DNA of 26,501 nucleotides from positions 1-26,501 of the forward strand of contig JAZQZM010000047.1 of assembly GCA_045634085.1 (NCBI GenBank), in the 5' to 3' direction. The notes beneath the pieces are model-generated. The model did no database searches and was not told the origin of the DNA. It saw only the letters and a list, made by a program, of their open reading frames with translations. Positions 7,091-15,135 of the stretch are shown one piece after another. Position numbers and translations under genes: made by a program. Source of the stretch: HGM04593 sp045634085 (GTDB taxonomy: Bacteria; Bacteroidota; Bacteroidia; Bacteroidales; Bacteroidaceae). Numbering within the stretch: position 1 is the stretch's first letter; each line of letters begins with the position of its first letter.

Positions 7091-7122
7091 TTTCTTTACT
7101 TTTTGAGCAAAAAGTAAAGAAA
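7091..7122. repeat. Perfect inverted repeat (14-bp stem, 4-nt loop)
   Basis: TTTCTTTACTTTTT (7091-7104) is the exact reverse complement of 7109-7122, with loop GAGC. It lacks G-C pairs and a T-tail, so it is not an ordinary terminator. It directly follows the dispersed repeat at 7048-7075 and may be part of that element. Confidence 0.75.
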
Positions 7123-7245
7123 GCAAGATTACAAAAAGAATATACGAATATTGATGAATGATAAAAGGGACTGTCGAAAATAGTACCAACATTCCATTAC
7201 ACCCCTCGTGCTAATGCAGGATATCTAAAATCCACAACCTGAATC

Positions 7246-7279
7246 AAAATAAAAAGGAGTTCACCTTACGGCAAACTCC
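7246..7279 (-). terminator. Rho-independent terminator of the pcrA-nspC-HD operon
   Basis: Read on the minus strand, a 10-bp stem (7279-7270 with 7265-7256, two G-U pairs) around a 4-nt loop is followed by TTTTTATTTTG. It lies 55 nt beyond the stop of the HD-domain gene. Confidence 0.85.
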
Positions 7280-7333
7280 AATACTAACACCCTTATTTAC
7301 ATTCTTCAGTTTTATCACAATCTTTACCTTATC

Positions 7334-7948
7334 CTACTTGTCATTCAACCCCAATTTCTTCAATCTTGAAACAATTGCACCGGGTTTGCGCTGAAAATTC
7401 ACGGAAAGCTCTTCCATTGTTGCGCCGTTGCACAATAAACGACGCAATTCCAAATCATCAGCCTCGGTCCACGGCATATACGCATTGGGGTACTCCTGCT
7501 GGCAGGCATAGACAGAATACAAAGGCTCGCCCGTCAACTGCTTATACGCCTTGAGATATTTTTTAAGTCGCTTCACATCCTTTTCCGATATATAAGGCAG
7601 GCGACGGATATCCATGTTGTCAGCGAGGTCATTCAACTTAACGGCCACTGCCAAAGGGTTTTTCTTTATACGGGCAATGAACTTGTCATACGGTTCACTG
7701 TCCGAGAGCTTTGTCACACAACGCAGCGCATCAATCACATCGGCCGAGAAGCCCTCGGCCTCAAGCCGTGCGAATGTCCAGTCACTATCCTCTACAACAT
7801 CATGCAGCACACCAACAATTTTCTCTTCAAGAGTCCTGCCCGATGCCATGACACGCAATGGGTGCTCGACATATTCACAACCAGCCTTGTCCACCTGGCC
7901 GCGATGTGCCTCAACAGCAATCTCTATCGCCCTTTCAAGAGTACTCAT
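7334..7948 (-). CDS. HD-domain (RelA/SpoT-like hydrolase type) protein with C-terminal HTH
   Basis: This 204-residue protein has an N-terminal HD domain of the small (p)ppGpp hydrolase/MESH1 type: H15 and H29 in the AHRGQVDKAG...YVEHP segment, H49-D50 in GVLHDVVEDS, and the late Asn106-Asp107 in VKLNDLADNM. From residue 160 (WTEADDLELRRLL) to 201 follows a Myb/SANT-like helix-turn-helix ending in GAIVSRLKKLGL, a module often found at the C-terminus of bacterial enzymes. Hydrolysis of (p)ppGpp or a related nucleotide is the best guess, but HD families are broad. It is the last gene of a minus-strand operon, 12 nt after nspC, and a terminator follows. Confidence 0.82.
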   Translation of the reverse strand: MSTLERAIEIAVEAHRGQVDKAGCEYVEHPLRVMASGRTLEEKIVGVLHDVVEDSDWTFARLEAEGFSADVIDALRCVTKLSDSEPYDKFIARIKKNPLAVAVKLNDLADNMDIRRLPYISEKDVKRLKKYLKAYKQLTGEPLYSVYACQQEYPNAYMPWTEADDLELRRLLCNGATMEELSVNFQRKPGAIVSRLKKLGLNDK

Positions 7949-7960
7949 AACTGCAGCGGA

Positions 7961-9130
7961 TTAGCACATTCTGTCCCTGTAATCCTCGTACTTGAAGACC
8001 TTGTACATCTCAAGTTCGCCATTCTCGTGCAGGAGTGCGATACTTGGATGCGATATACCGTTGAACATATTGGTCTTGACGGTAGTATAGTGTATCATAT
8101 CCTCAAACACCACCCTATCACCGACCTTCAACGGTTGTGGGAACTTCCAACTGCCCATGTAGTCACCACTCAAGCAGCTGTTGCCACCCAAACGATAGAT
8201 ATTCTCCTCGAATGGGGCACCTTTGACAGCATCGGCCTCGAGAGACTCGGCACCTGTGACAACAGGCTGATAAGGCATCTCAAGACAATCGGGCATGTGG
8301 CATGTAAAACTTACGTTCAGGATTGCTGTGCGTATGCCACGGCTCTCCACGATATCCACAACCTCTGATACCAGCGAACCTGTCTGCCAAGCAAACGCCG
8401 AACCCGGTTCAAGAATAACCTGAAGGTTTGGATAACGGTTGCGTAAGCCTTTGAGAAGAGAAATAAGGTGCTCTACATCATAGTCCTTGCGGGTCATCAG
8501 ATGACCGCCACCAAGATTAAGCCACTTAACCTTTGGCAACCACTTGCCGAATTTCTCCTCAATATGTACAAGCGTATTCTCCAGCGCATACGAACTTGAC
8601 TCGCAATGGCAATGGCAATGGAATCCCTCAATGCCGGCAGGCAACTCGTCGGGCAACAGGTCGGCAGTAACACCGAAACGGCTGCCGGGAGCACATGGGT
8701 TGTAGAGTTCGGTCTCAATCTCGGAATATTCCGGATTGATGCGTATTCCGCACGAAATCTCATGCTCCGCACCCTTTGTCAACGGATAGAAACGTTCATA
8801 TTGTGTAAGAGAATTGAATGATATGTGGCTGCTGCAACGCATCATCTCACCAAACTCCTCTGCAGTATAAGCCGGCGAAAAAGCATGAGCCCTGCTGCCG
8901 AACTCCTCAAAGGCAAGACGTGCCTCATGGATGGAACTTGCAGTAACGGAGTTTATATACTCGCGAAAAATAGGGAAACTCTTCCACAAGGCAAATGCCT
9001 TGAAGGCAAGAATTATCTCTACACCGGACTCACTCGCCACACGGCTGATGAGTGCAAGATTTCTACGCAACAATGCCTCCTCCATTACATAACATGGCGA
9101 AGGTACCTTATTAATCATCTCCTTGTCCAT
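7961..9130 (-). CDS. nspC: Carboxynorspermidine/carboxyspermidine decarboxylase
   Basis: This 389-residue PLP enzyme of the alanine-racemase-fold decarboxylase group makes norspermidine or spermidine from the carboxy precursor. Visible features are the PLP lysine K44 in LAFKAFALW, the His-rich GFHCHCHCESS (169-179), the phosphate-binding GGG (207-209) in LNLGGGHL, EPGSAF (241-246), FTCHMPDC (275-282), and the active-site Cys319 with Asp323 in GNSCLSGDY. These match NspC rather than diaminopimelate decarboxylase. The start ATG shares one base with the helicase stop codon (TAATG), so translation is probably coupled to it. The partner carboxynorspermidine dehydrogenase is not in this window. Confidence 0.95.
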   Translation of the reverse strand: MDKEMINKVPSPCYVMEEALLRRNLALISRVASESGVEIILAFKAFALWKSFPIFREYINSVTASSIHEARLAFEEFGSRAHAFSPAYTAEEFGEMMRCSSHISFNSLTQYERFYPLTKGAEHEISCGIRINPEYSEIETELYNPCAPGSRFGVTADLLPDELPAGIEGFHCHCHCESSSYALENTLVHIEEKFGKWLPKVKWLNLGGGHLMTRKDYDVEHLISLLKGLRNRYPNLQVILEPGSAFAWQTGSLVSEVVDIVESRGIRTAILNVSFTCHMPDCLEMPYQPVVTGAESLEADAVKGAPFEENIYRLGGNSCLSGDYMGSWKFPQPLKVGDRVVFEDMIHYTTVKTNMFNGISHPSIALLHENGELEMYKVFKYEDYRDRMC

Positions 9131-11535
9131 TATCCTATAGTTTTTAGTTTTGCAAATTTAAGCAGCAGGGTCTTCACTCCTGCGTTCTGGAATTTTATGG
9201 TAGCCTTGGCATTCTCGCCCATGCCTTCGGTCGACTGCACCTCACCCACTCCAAAGCGGTCGTGCTGCACTACCATACCTACCGAAAGAGCTGCATGATT
9301 GCTCTTGGGAGCATAGAAGTCACGTTCAACATCGGATACGCGGCGCAGATTAGCCGGTTTCTCCATGAACGCCGATGCACTTATCACGCGCTTGCCCTGC
9401 GTTGCCTCGCCACTCTGCGGTGAACCGGCTCTGTACGAAGCCGGCTGCTCCTGCTTACCATCCCATAGACGGCGTTCACCCGTAGCAGACTGCTGCGCAG
9501 CCCTGTTAGTACCGCCGAACAGTCCGCCACTGCGCCACGAAGCCTGCTGCTGGGGACGCTGCTGCACCCCACCCTGCATTGCCACATAGCGTGAATCTAT
9601 CTCCTTTATAAAACGGCTCGGCTCACAGAAATTGAACTGGCCGTACTTGTATCGACTCTTGGCAAACGAAAGCACACAATGGTCCTTGGCGCGTGTTATA
9701 GCCACATAGAACAGACGGCGTTCCTCCTCCATCTCGCGCAACGAGTTCTGCGCACACTGGTTGGGGAAAAGGTCCTCCTCAAGCCCCACTATGAACACCG
9801 TAGGGAATTCAAGTCCCTTTGCCGAGTGTATTGTCATCAGCGTCACATGATTGCCGTCATCCTCATCCTTGGAATCGAGATCGGTTATAAGCGCGACCTC
9901 GGAGAGGAAGTCGGCAAGCCTGTCATCTGCGCGCCCCTCTTCACGACGCACGTCTACAAAATCGGCGATGCCACTCATGAGTTCCTGCACATTCTCCTGA
10001 CGCGCCTTGCCCTCAACACTGCTGTCGCTATTGTATTCCATGAGCAACCCGCTTTCCTGCAGCACCAGACGTGCCGTATCAATGGCATTCTTGCTTTGGG
10101 CATAACCGGCAAAGCGTTCTATCATGGCTGCAAAGAGCTGCAATTTTGTAAAAGTACCCTTTGAAACATCCAACGGTTGCTGCATGGGGTCGGCAATCAC
10201 ACTCCAGAAACTCGTCTCACGTTCAATTGCCGCCTCATTGACCTTCTGCAGGGTCTTGTCACCGATACCACGCGCCGGGAAGTTTATTATTCGCTTGAAA
10301 GCCTCCTCGTCGTTAGGGTTGCAAATAAGACGGAAATACGCAATGACATCCTTTATCTCCTTGCGTTGGTAGAACGAAAGACCGCCATAGATACGATAAG
10401 GGTAGGAACGTTTACGGAAAGCCTCCTCAAACACACGCGACTGCGCATTGGTGCGGTAAAGGATTGCAAAATCCTTGAAGTCGAGCCCCTCGCGACGGCG
10501 CAGTTCCGAAATCTTGTTCGCCACAATCTCACCCTCCTCAAAATCGGAATATGCCGAATAGAGAGCAAGCGGCTCACCCTCACCACGGTCCGAGAAGACG
10601 GTTTTCTTTATCTGCTCCTGATTCCTTGCAATGAGGCTGTTGGCAGCATTCACTATCATCTTTGTTGAACGGTAGTTCTGCTCCAGCTTGAATATCTTTG
10701 CTCCACCGTAACGTTCGGTAAAGCCCAATATATTTCCTATGTTGGCACCACGGAACGAATAGATGCTCTGCGCATCATCGCCAACCACGCAGATAGCCTT
10801 GCGCGCCTGCGTAAGTTGCCACACAATGCAGCCCTGTACATAGTTGGTATCCTGAAACTCATCGACAAGCACATAACGGAAACGTTCTACATAGCGTTCA
10901 AGCACCTCGGGCATATCACTGAAAAGCCTGTAAGTATTCACAAGCAGGTCATCGAAATCCATTGCATTGGCAAGACGACACCTCTCGGCATACCTTTTAT
11001 ATATCTCGTATGTCGAGGGAATCCTTGCATGCAGGTCATCACGTCGGAGTCCTTGATCGTTCTCGTAGTCGCTTGGAGATATGAGGGCACTCTTTGCCGA
11101 CGAAATGCGTTCGGCAACGGCATTGGGTTTGTACACCTTCTCATCGAGCTGCATCTCTTTGATGATGCTCTTTACAAGACTGCGCGAATCGGTCTGGTCG
11201 TATATGGTAAACTGCGGGTCATAACCTATGTGATGAGCCTCGCGACGAAGAATCTTTGAAAACACCGAGTGGAAGGTACCCATCCATAACATAGATGCAG
11301 CCCTCTCACCCACACATGCGGCAATACGTTCCTTCATCTCCCCGGCAGCCTTATTTGTAAAGGTAAGCGCAAGGATTGACCAAGGCTCGTAACCATGTTC
11401 AAGCAGATAAGCAATCTTGTACGTGAGCACACGTGTCTTTCCCGAACCGGCACCGGCAATCACCAGCGACGGCCCGTCAAGATAACACACCGCATCAAGC
11501 TGCACTCCATTAAGTTCTTCTTCGTAGTTTATCAT
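9130..11535 (-). CDS. pcrA: UvrD/PcrA-type DNA helicase
   Basis: This 801-residue superfamily 1A 3'-5' DNA helicase acts in DNA repair and removal of recombination intermediates. Motifs from the N-terminus: Q-motif region near residue 12, Walker A AGAGSGKT (27-34), TFTNKAA (58-64), DEFQDT (225-230), GDDAQSIYSFRGA (252-264), QNYRS (286-290), and later TIHSAKGLEFP and LFYVAITRAK. The C-terminal 50 residues resemble the Tudor-like PcrA domain that contacts RNA polymerase (VVQHDRFGVGEV). I use the ATG at 11535. The open frame extends to 11676, but a promoter-like TATCTTCG lies inside that extension and the extra residues are not helicase-like. First gene of the pcrA-nspC-HD operon. Confidence 0.96.
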   Translation of the reverse strand: MINYEEELNGVQLDAVCYLDGPSLVIAGAGSGKTRVLTYKIAYLLEHGYEPWSILALTFTNKAAGEMKERIAACVGERAASMLWMGTFHSVFSKILRREAHHIGYDPQFTIYDQTDSRSLVKSIIKEMQLDEKVYKPNAVAERISSAKSALISPSDYENDQGLRRDDLHARIPSTYEIYKRYAERCRLANAMDFDDLLVNTYRLFSDMPEVLERYVERFRYVLVDEFQDTNYVQGCIVWQLTQARKAICVVGDDAQSIYSFRGANIGNILGFTERYGGAKIFKLEQNYRSTKMIVNAANSLIARNQEQIKKTVFSDRGEGEPLALYSAYSDFEEGEIVANKISELRRREGLDFKDFAILYRTNAQSRVFEEAFRKRSYPYRIYGGLSFYQRKEIKDVIAYFRLICNPNDEEAFKRIINFPARGIGDKTLQKVNEAAIERETSFWSVIADPMQQPLDVSKGTFTKLQLFAAMIERFAGYAQSKNAIDTARLVLQESGLLMEYNSDSSVEGKARQENVQELMSGIADFVDVRREEGRADDRLADFLSEVALITDLDSKDEDDGNHVTLMTIHSAKGLEFPTVFIVGLEEDLFPNQCAQNSLREMEEERRLFYVAITRAKDHCVLSFAKSRYKYGQFNFCEPSRFIKEIDSRYVAMQGGVQQRPQQQASWRSGGLFGGTNRAAQQSATGERRLWDGKQEQPASYRAGSPQSGEATQGKRVISASAFMEKPANLRRVSDVERDFYAPKSNHAALSVGMVVQHDRFGVGEVQSTEGMGENAKATIKFQNAGVKTLLLKFAKLKTIG

Positions 11536-11562
11536 CGTAACCGTACTCGTCAAATATTTCTG

Positions 11563-11594
11563 CGAAGATATGCAAAATCCGCCATATTTCCGAA
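11563..11594 (-). promoter_or_regulatory. Probable promoter of the pcrA-nspC-HD operon
   Basis: On the minus strand, TTCG (11594-11591), 20 nt, then TATCTTCG (11570-11563) approximates the Bacteroidota consensus. Transcription would start near 11556, about 20 nt before the helicase ATG. Confidence 0.55.
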
Positions 11595-11647
11595 CATCAC
11601 GCAGCAAACCTTGTTTACAAAGTATAACCATTATAAACCAATGAATC

Positions 11648-12265
11648 ATGAGTGATTTGACAAAAAGCACCCACACGGACTACCGCATGCCCGTACTCAT
11701 CTACCCCACAGGCTCACTGGCACCGGTCATAAGCCAAGCAACCGTAGAACTGCACTACGGCAAGCACTTGCAGACATATGTCGACAACCTGAACAGGTTC
11801 GTGGCCGGCACTGATTTCGAAGGAATGACGCTACGCGAGATTATCTCCCAGGCACCTCCTGGCCCACTGTTGAACAATGCAGGGCAGGTACTGAACCACT
11901 CACTCTACTTCGAGCAGTTCACCCCCAACCCACCTGGCAAGAACCTTCCGGGACACAACCTCAGGGAGTTCATCCAATTCGATTTCGGAAATTTCGAGAC
12001 ATTCAAGAAGAAGATGGAAGATGCCGCTGCATCACTGTTCGGCAGCGGTTGGGTATGGCTTGCACAGGAAGAGAACGGGAAACTGATTATTCTGAACTGT
12101 CACAACGGCGACACCCCGATACGCCACCGCATGACACCACTCTACGGAATTGACGTGTGGGAGCACGCCTATTACCTCGATTACCAGAACCGCCGCGCCG
12201 AGCACGTGAAAAAGCTCTGGGAGATTGTGGACTGGGAAATGATTGAAAGCAGACTCAATATATAA
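11648..12265 (+). CDS. sodB: Iron/manganese superoxide dismutase
   Basis: This 205-residue enzyme converts superoxide to hydrogen peroxide and oxygen. The metal ligands H36 (LHYGKH), H84 (LNHSLYF), D169 and H173 (DVWEHAYY) are all present. Gln80 in NNAGQVLNH occupies the Fe-type position (Gln in FeSOD, Gly in MnSOD), while the preceding Gly is Mn-like, which suggests iron preference or cambialistic use. No signal peptide is visible, so it is cytoplasmic. The ATG at 11648 gives about 12 extra residues before the usual start region, and M14 (11687) is an alternative. It is divergent from the helicase and ends in a long-stem terminator. Confidence 0.96.
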   Translation: MSDLTKSTHTDYRMPVLIYPTGSLAPVISQATVELHYGKHLQTYVDNLNRFVAGTDFEGMTLREIISQAPPGPLLNNAGQVLNHSLYFEQFTPNPPGKNLPGHNLREFIQFDFGNFETFKKKMEDAAASLFGSGWVWLAQEENGKLIILNCHNGDTPIRHRMTPLYGIDVWEHAYYLDYQNRRAEHVKKLWEIVDWEMIESRLNI

Positions 12266-12305
12266 AAAGCAAAAAACGATGGTTTGCACCATCGTTTTTT
12301 GCTTT
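12266..12305. terminator. Bidirectional-type terminator after sodB
   Basis: A perfect 18-bp stem (12266-12283 with 12288-12305) has a TTGC loop. The A-run in the 5' arm and the T-run in the 3' arm allow it to work in both directions. It lies between two convergent genes. Confidence 0.9.
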
Positions 12306-12335
12306 ATCCAATGCAACACAGCAGATTGCGTGTTA
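12306..12335. repeat. 30-bp direct repeat, left copy
   Basis: Identical to 12436-12465 at a distance of 130 bp. It directly abuts the sodB terminator and looks like the truncated right arm of a second copy of the palindromic element at 12354-12474. Confidence 0.9.
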
Positions 12336-12353
12336 CACAACAAACCGACATAA

Positions 12354-12474
12354 GGCTTGTCAGAATACGTGAGATGCAAGGCGCATGGATTTAAAGCGAA
12401 AGGAGTGTACTTCACGTACTCGACTGAGCTTTAAAATCCAATGCAACACAGCAGATTGCGTGTTATGACAAGCC
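12354..12474. repeat. Palindromic repeat element (about 121 bp) with 9-bp perfect terminal inverted repeats
   Basis: GGCTTGTCA (12354-12362) and TGACAAGCC (12466-12474) form the ends. Inner arms also pair imperfectly (GCATGGATTTAAAGC near 12389 against GCTTTAAAATCCAATGC at 12428-12444), and the centre has a further short inverted repeat around GTAC. The right arm holds the second copy of the 30-bp direct repeat (12436-12465). The element ends 2 bp before the stop codon of the nuclease gene. It codes for nothing visible and resembles a REP/MITE-type intergenic repeat. Confidence 0.7.
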
Positions 12475-12476
12475 GA

Positions 12477-13517
12477 CTATTTTGCTTCTTTTACTAGATA
12501 CACAATCACCGGCAAGTGATCGCTGTATCCATTGAGCCACACACCACCCGCATGAGTGCGCAATGTGTTGCCTTTATAACGTCCTTCCTGCTGGAACATG
12601 TAATTACGTGAGAATATCTCGGTCTTGTATAGTTTAAGAGTAGAACGGTCACCGCCAAGCAGGTTACCGGTCATGACAATCTGGTCAAAAAGATTCCATT
12701 TCCCCTTGTACTTTAGTGTTCCATGCCCCTTCTTGCGCAGGATGTTCCACCAAGGGTTGTAGAGGTCGGCAGCATTCTTCACCTCATCCTTCTCACGCAC
12801 CGCACCAAGACTCTTCTTCATACTCTTGTCATCGGGGTCATCGTTCATATCACCCATTATAAGCACTTTAGTCTGCGGTTGTGCGTTCATTATGGAGTCT
12901 TTCAACTGACGCACCAGGAATCCCGCACGTTCACGGGCAGGAGACTTTGCATAGCGCGAAGGCCAGTGATTCACTATAATATGCACATTTTCACCGCCCA
13001 TATCTCCGCTTACAATAAGGAAGCCACGGGTCTTGTATGTAGTGTCATTGTCTTCGGTAGTATAAGGAGCAAGCTTTGCTGCAACTGGTTTAAACAGTTT
13101 GGGATTATACAACAGCGCACAGTCCACACCTCGTTTGTCCGGTCCCTCAATGTGGACGAAATCCCAACCGCGCGGAGCAAGCACCTCGTGTTTCACAAGG
13201 TCGGCAAGCACACGACTGTTCTCAATCTCCGACACACCCACTGCAGCCATACCCACAGGAACAACATCAGTACCCATTTCGTTGAGCACTGTTGCCATGT
13301 TCTTAAGTTTGTTGGTATATTTGAGTGTACCCCACTTATTTGTACCGTCGGGGAGGAACTCATAGTCATTCTTACCCTGGTCATGGATAGTATCGAAAAG
13401 ATTCTCGAGGTTGTAGAACCCGACACTGTAGACCTCATACTTCTTCTCCTGAGCCGACGCCGTGAATACTGCGGCAAAAAGCATCAGCACAGCAAGCAAG
13501 CAACTGTTCTTTTTCAT
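12477..13517 (-). CDS. Secreted endonuclease/exonuclease/phosphatase family protein
   Basis: The 346-residue protein starts with a Sec signal peptide (MKKNSCLLAVLMLFAAVFTASAQ region, cleavage near 23). The mature enzyme has the DNase I/EEP fold motifs: N36-LEN (FYNLENLFD), the metal-binding Glu in VSEIEN (97/99), R129-GVD, N183-HWPSR, D223-MN in MGDMNDDP, D278 and the terminal S332-D333-H334. All catalytic positions are kept, so it should hydrolyse phosphodiester bonds in the periplasm or outside the cell. The substrate (DNA, RNA or another phosphodiester) is unknown. It is transcribed away from ilvC. The DUF5689/TonB operon lies 1.6 kb to the right, and such genes are often neighbours in Bacteroidota. 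Confidence 0.9.
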   Translation of the reverse strand: MKKNSCLLAVLMLFAAVFTASAQEKKYEVYSVGFYNLENLFDTIHDQGKNDYEFLPDGTNKWGTLKYTNKLKNMATVLNEMGTDVVPVGMAAVGVSEIENSRVLADLVKHEVLAPRGWDFVHIEGPDKRGVDCALLYNPKLFKPVAAKLAPYTTEDNDTTYKTRGFLIVSGDMGGENVHIIVNHWPSRYAKSPARERAGFLVRQLKDSIMNAQPQTKVLIMGDMNDDPDDKSMKKSLGAVREKDEVKNAADLYNPWWNILRKKGHGTLKYKGKWNLFDQIVMTGNLLGGDRSTLKLYKTEIFSRNYMFQQEGRYKGNTLRTHAGGVWLNGYSDHLPVIVYLVKEAK

Positions 13518-13886
13518 TATTATATATATTTATGTTTGTGTTCGTGAAATTACTGCGTGTAAAATTAGTAAATTTTATTTTTCCACCGCACATATTCATC
13601 AAATAATCCGAAATCCGCATAAATCAGCAACTATCGGCAATGCCACGGACGCAACCGCAGTCAACACCGAACATGCAAAGCACTATAAATTCTGTTATTT
13701 GACCAACAAATAAGCATTTTAACTATCAAAAATTCGCCCATATCCAATAACCACAATCATTTTTACACAAAAAATCGCATTACCTCTTTGTTTTTATCAT
13801 TTTTACTATTACTTTCGCAACGGAAGCTGAAGGGACACACCCGTATGCTTTTTCAACAGGAAAACAATAAATAAAAAATAAAGACT
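13518..13886. other. Divergent non-coding region between the nuclease gene and ilvC
   Basis: No gene is visible. The left end carries a possible minus-strand -7 element, TAATTTTA at 13567-13560, giving a leader of about 36 nt for the nuclease. The right end carries the ilvC promoter. The 13620-13780 stretch between them is AT-rich and without a structure I can name. Confidence 0.5.
13787..13817 (+). promoter_or_regulatory. Promoter of ilvC
   Basis: TTTG at 13787-13790, 19 nt, then TACTTTCG at 13810-13817 (one base from TAnnTTTG). Transcription would start near 13824, leaving a leader of about 63 nt. Confidence 0.7.
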
Positions 13887-14933
13887 ATGGCACAGATGAA
13901 TTTTGGTGGCGTTACAGAGAACGTCGTAACACGTGAGGAGTATCCATTGGCAAACGCATTGGAGACATTGAAGGATGAAACTATCGCAGTTATCGGTTAT
14001 GGAGTACAGGGCCCCGGCCAGTCACTCAACCTGCGCGACAACGGTTTCAATGTAATCGTAGGCCAGCGCCAGAACTCAAAGAGCTGGGAGAAGGCTATTG
14101 CCGATGGTTGGGTACCGGGCGAGAACCTTTTCGACATTGAAGAGGCTTGCGAGAAGGCAACAATCATTGAGTACCTGCTCTCTGACGCCGGACAGATTTC
14201 AGTATGGCCGACAGTGAAGAAGCACCTCACACCGGGCAAGGCACTCTACTTCTCCCACGGTTTCGGTATCACTTATAAGGAACGTACAGGCATTGTACCC
14301 CCCGCTGATGTCGATGTAATCCTCGTTGCTCCCAAGGGCTCAGGTACATCACTCCGCCGCATGTTCCTCCAGGGCCGCGGTTTGAACTCAAGCTACGCAA
14401 TTTTCCAGGATGCTACAGGCCGCGCTTGGGACCGCGTAATCGCACTCGGCATCGGTGTAGGTTCAGGCTACCTGTTCGAGACCACATTCAAGCGTGAGGT
14501 ATATTCTGACCTTACAGGTGAACGCGGTACTCTCATGGGTGCAATCCAGGGTATCTTCGCTGCACAGTATGAGGTTCTGCGCCAGAACGGTCACACACCT
14601 TCAGAGGCATTCAACGAGACAGTCGAGGAGCTTTCACAGAGCCTCATGCCGTTGATTGCAGAGAACGGTATGGACTGGATGTATGCAAACTGCTCTACTA
14701 CAGCACAGCGCGGTGCGCTTGACTGGTGGAAGAAGTTCCGCGACGCTACAATGCCAGTATTCCAAGACCTCTATGCCGAGGTTGCATGCGGTAACGAGGC
14801 ACAGCGCAGTATCGACACCAACTCACAGCCCGACTATCGTCAGAAGCTCGAGGAGGAGTTGCGTGAGATGCGCGAGACCGAGATGTGGCAGGCAGGTGCT
14901 GTTGTACGCAAGCTCCGTCCCGAGAACAACTGA
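13887..14933 (+). CDS. ilvC: Ketol-acid reductoisomerase
   Basis: This 348-residue enzyme catalyses the NADPH- and Mg2+-dependent isomeroreduction step of valine, leucine and isoleucine synthesis. The Rossmann signature GYGVQGPGQ is at 37-45, with the cofactor-discriminating loop GQRQNSKSW at 59-67, His124 in SHGFG, K150 in APKGSG, and the metal ligands D208 and E212 in YSDLTGERG. The length agrees with a class I enzyme with a single C-terminal knotted domain. It is alone: no ilvB, ilvH, ilvD or leu gene lies in the window. It has its own promoter and a 15-bp hairpin after the stop. The translated region uses GGT, GCT and CGT codons more than its neighbours, consistent with high expression. 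Confidence 0.97.
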   Translation: MAQMNFGGVTENVVTREEYPLANALETLKDETIAVIGYGVQGPGQSLNLRDNGFNVIVGQRQNSKSWEKAIADGWVPGENLFDIEEACEKATIIEYLLSDAGQISVWPTVKKHLTPGKALYFSHGFGITYKERTGIVPPADVDVILVAPKGSGTSLRRMFLQGRGLNSSYAIFQDATGRAWDRVIALGIGVGSGYLFETTFKREVYSDLTGERGTLMGAIQGIFAAQYEVLRQNGHTPSEAFNETVEELSQSLMPLIAENGMDWMYANCSTTAQRGALDWWKKFRDATMPVFQDLYAEVACGNEAQRSIDTNSQPDYRQKLEEELREMRETEMWQAGAVVRKLRPENN

Positions 14934-14955
14934 TAAAAAAGAAACTGCAACATAC

Positions 14956-14989
14956 GCATTAGAGCCGGCAGAATTGCCGGCTCTAATGC
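14956..14989 (+). terminator. Hairpin terminator after ilvC
   Basis: A perfect 15-bp G-C-rich stem (14956-14970 with 14975-14989) has loop GAAT. It is followed by ATTATATCCCC, so the T-run is poor, but the stem is very stable. Confidence 0.75.
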
Positions 14990-15023
14990 ATTATATCCCC
15001 CGGCCAAAAAAACTTTATAAACA

Positions 15024-15054
15024 TTTTACATTCTTATACTTTTTTTTACCTTTG
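15024..15054 (+). promoter_or_regulatory. Promoter of the TonB receptor/DUF5689/J-domain operon
   Basis: TTTT at 15024-15027, 19 nt, then a perfect TACCTTTG at 15047-15054. A leader of about 75 nt precedes the ATG at 15136. Confidence 0.7.
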
Positions 15055-15135
15055 TCAATTGGATTATATATTGACCGCAGTGTATACCTGTGGCAGAATA
15101 CGCAACAATTAAGTATCAACACATTATAAACCATT

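Larger units (their letters stand above)
6960..7245. other. Non-coding gap with repeat sequences
   Basis: No gene is supported here. Minus-strand frames run through this stretch and through the tRNA genes, so they are chance frames. The gap holds a dispersed repeat at 7048-7075 and a perfect hairpin at 7091-7122, described separately. Confidence 0.5.

Noticed and set aside
6734..7192. Minus-strand 152-codon open frame
   Set aside because: It runs antisense through tRNA-Leu and tRNA-Gly genes and the terminator. Similar frames at 6282-6731 have the same cause.
11536..11676. 47-residue N-terminal extension of the helicase
   Set aside because: It contains a promoter-like sequence, overlaps the start of sodB, and the residues do not look like the helicase family.
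12306..12474. Insertion sequence
   Set aside because: No transposase frame lies within or beside the element, so only a non-coding repeat can be claimed.
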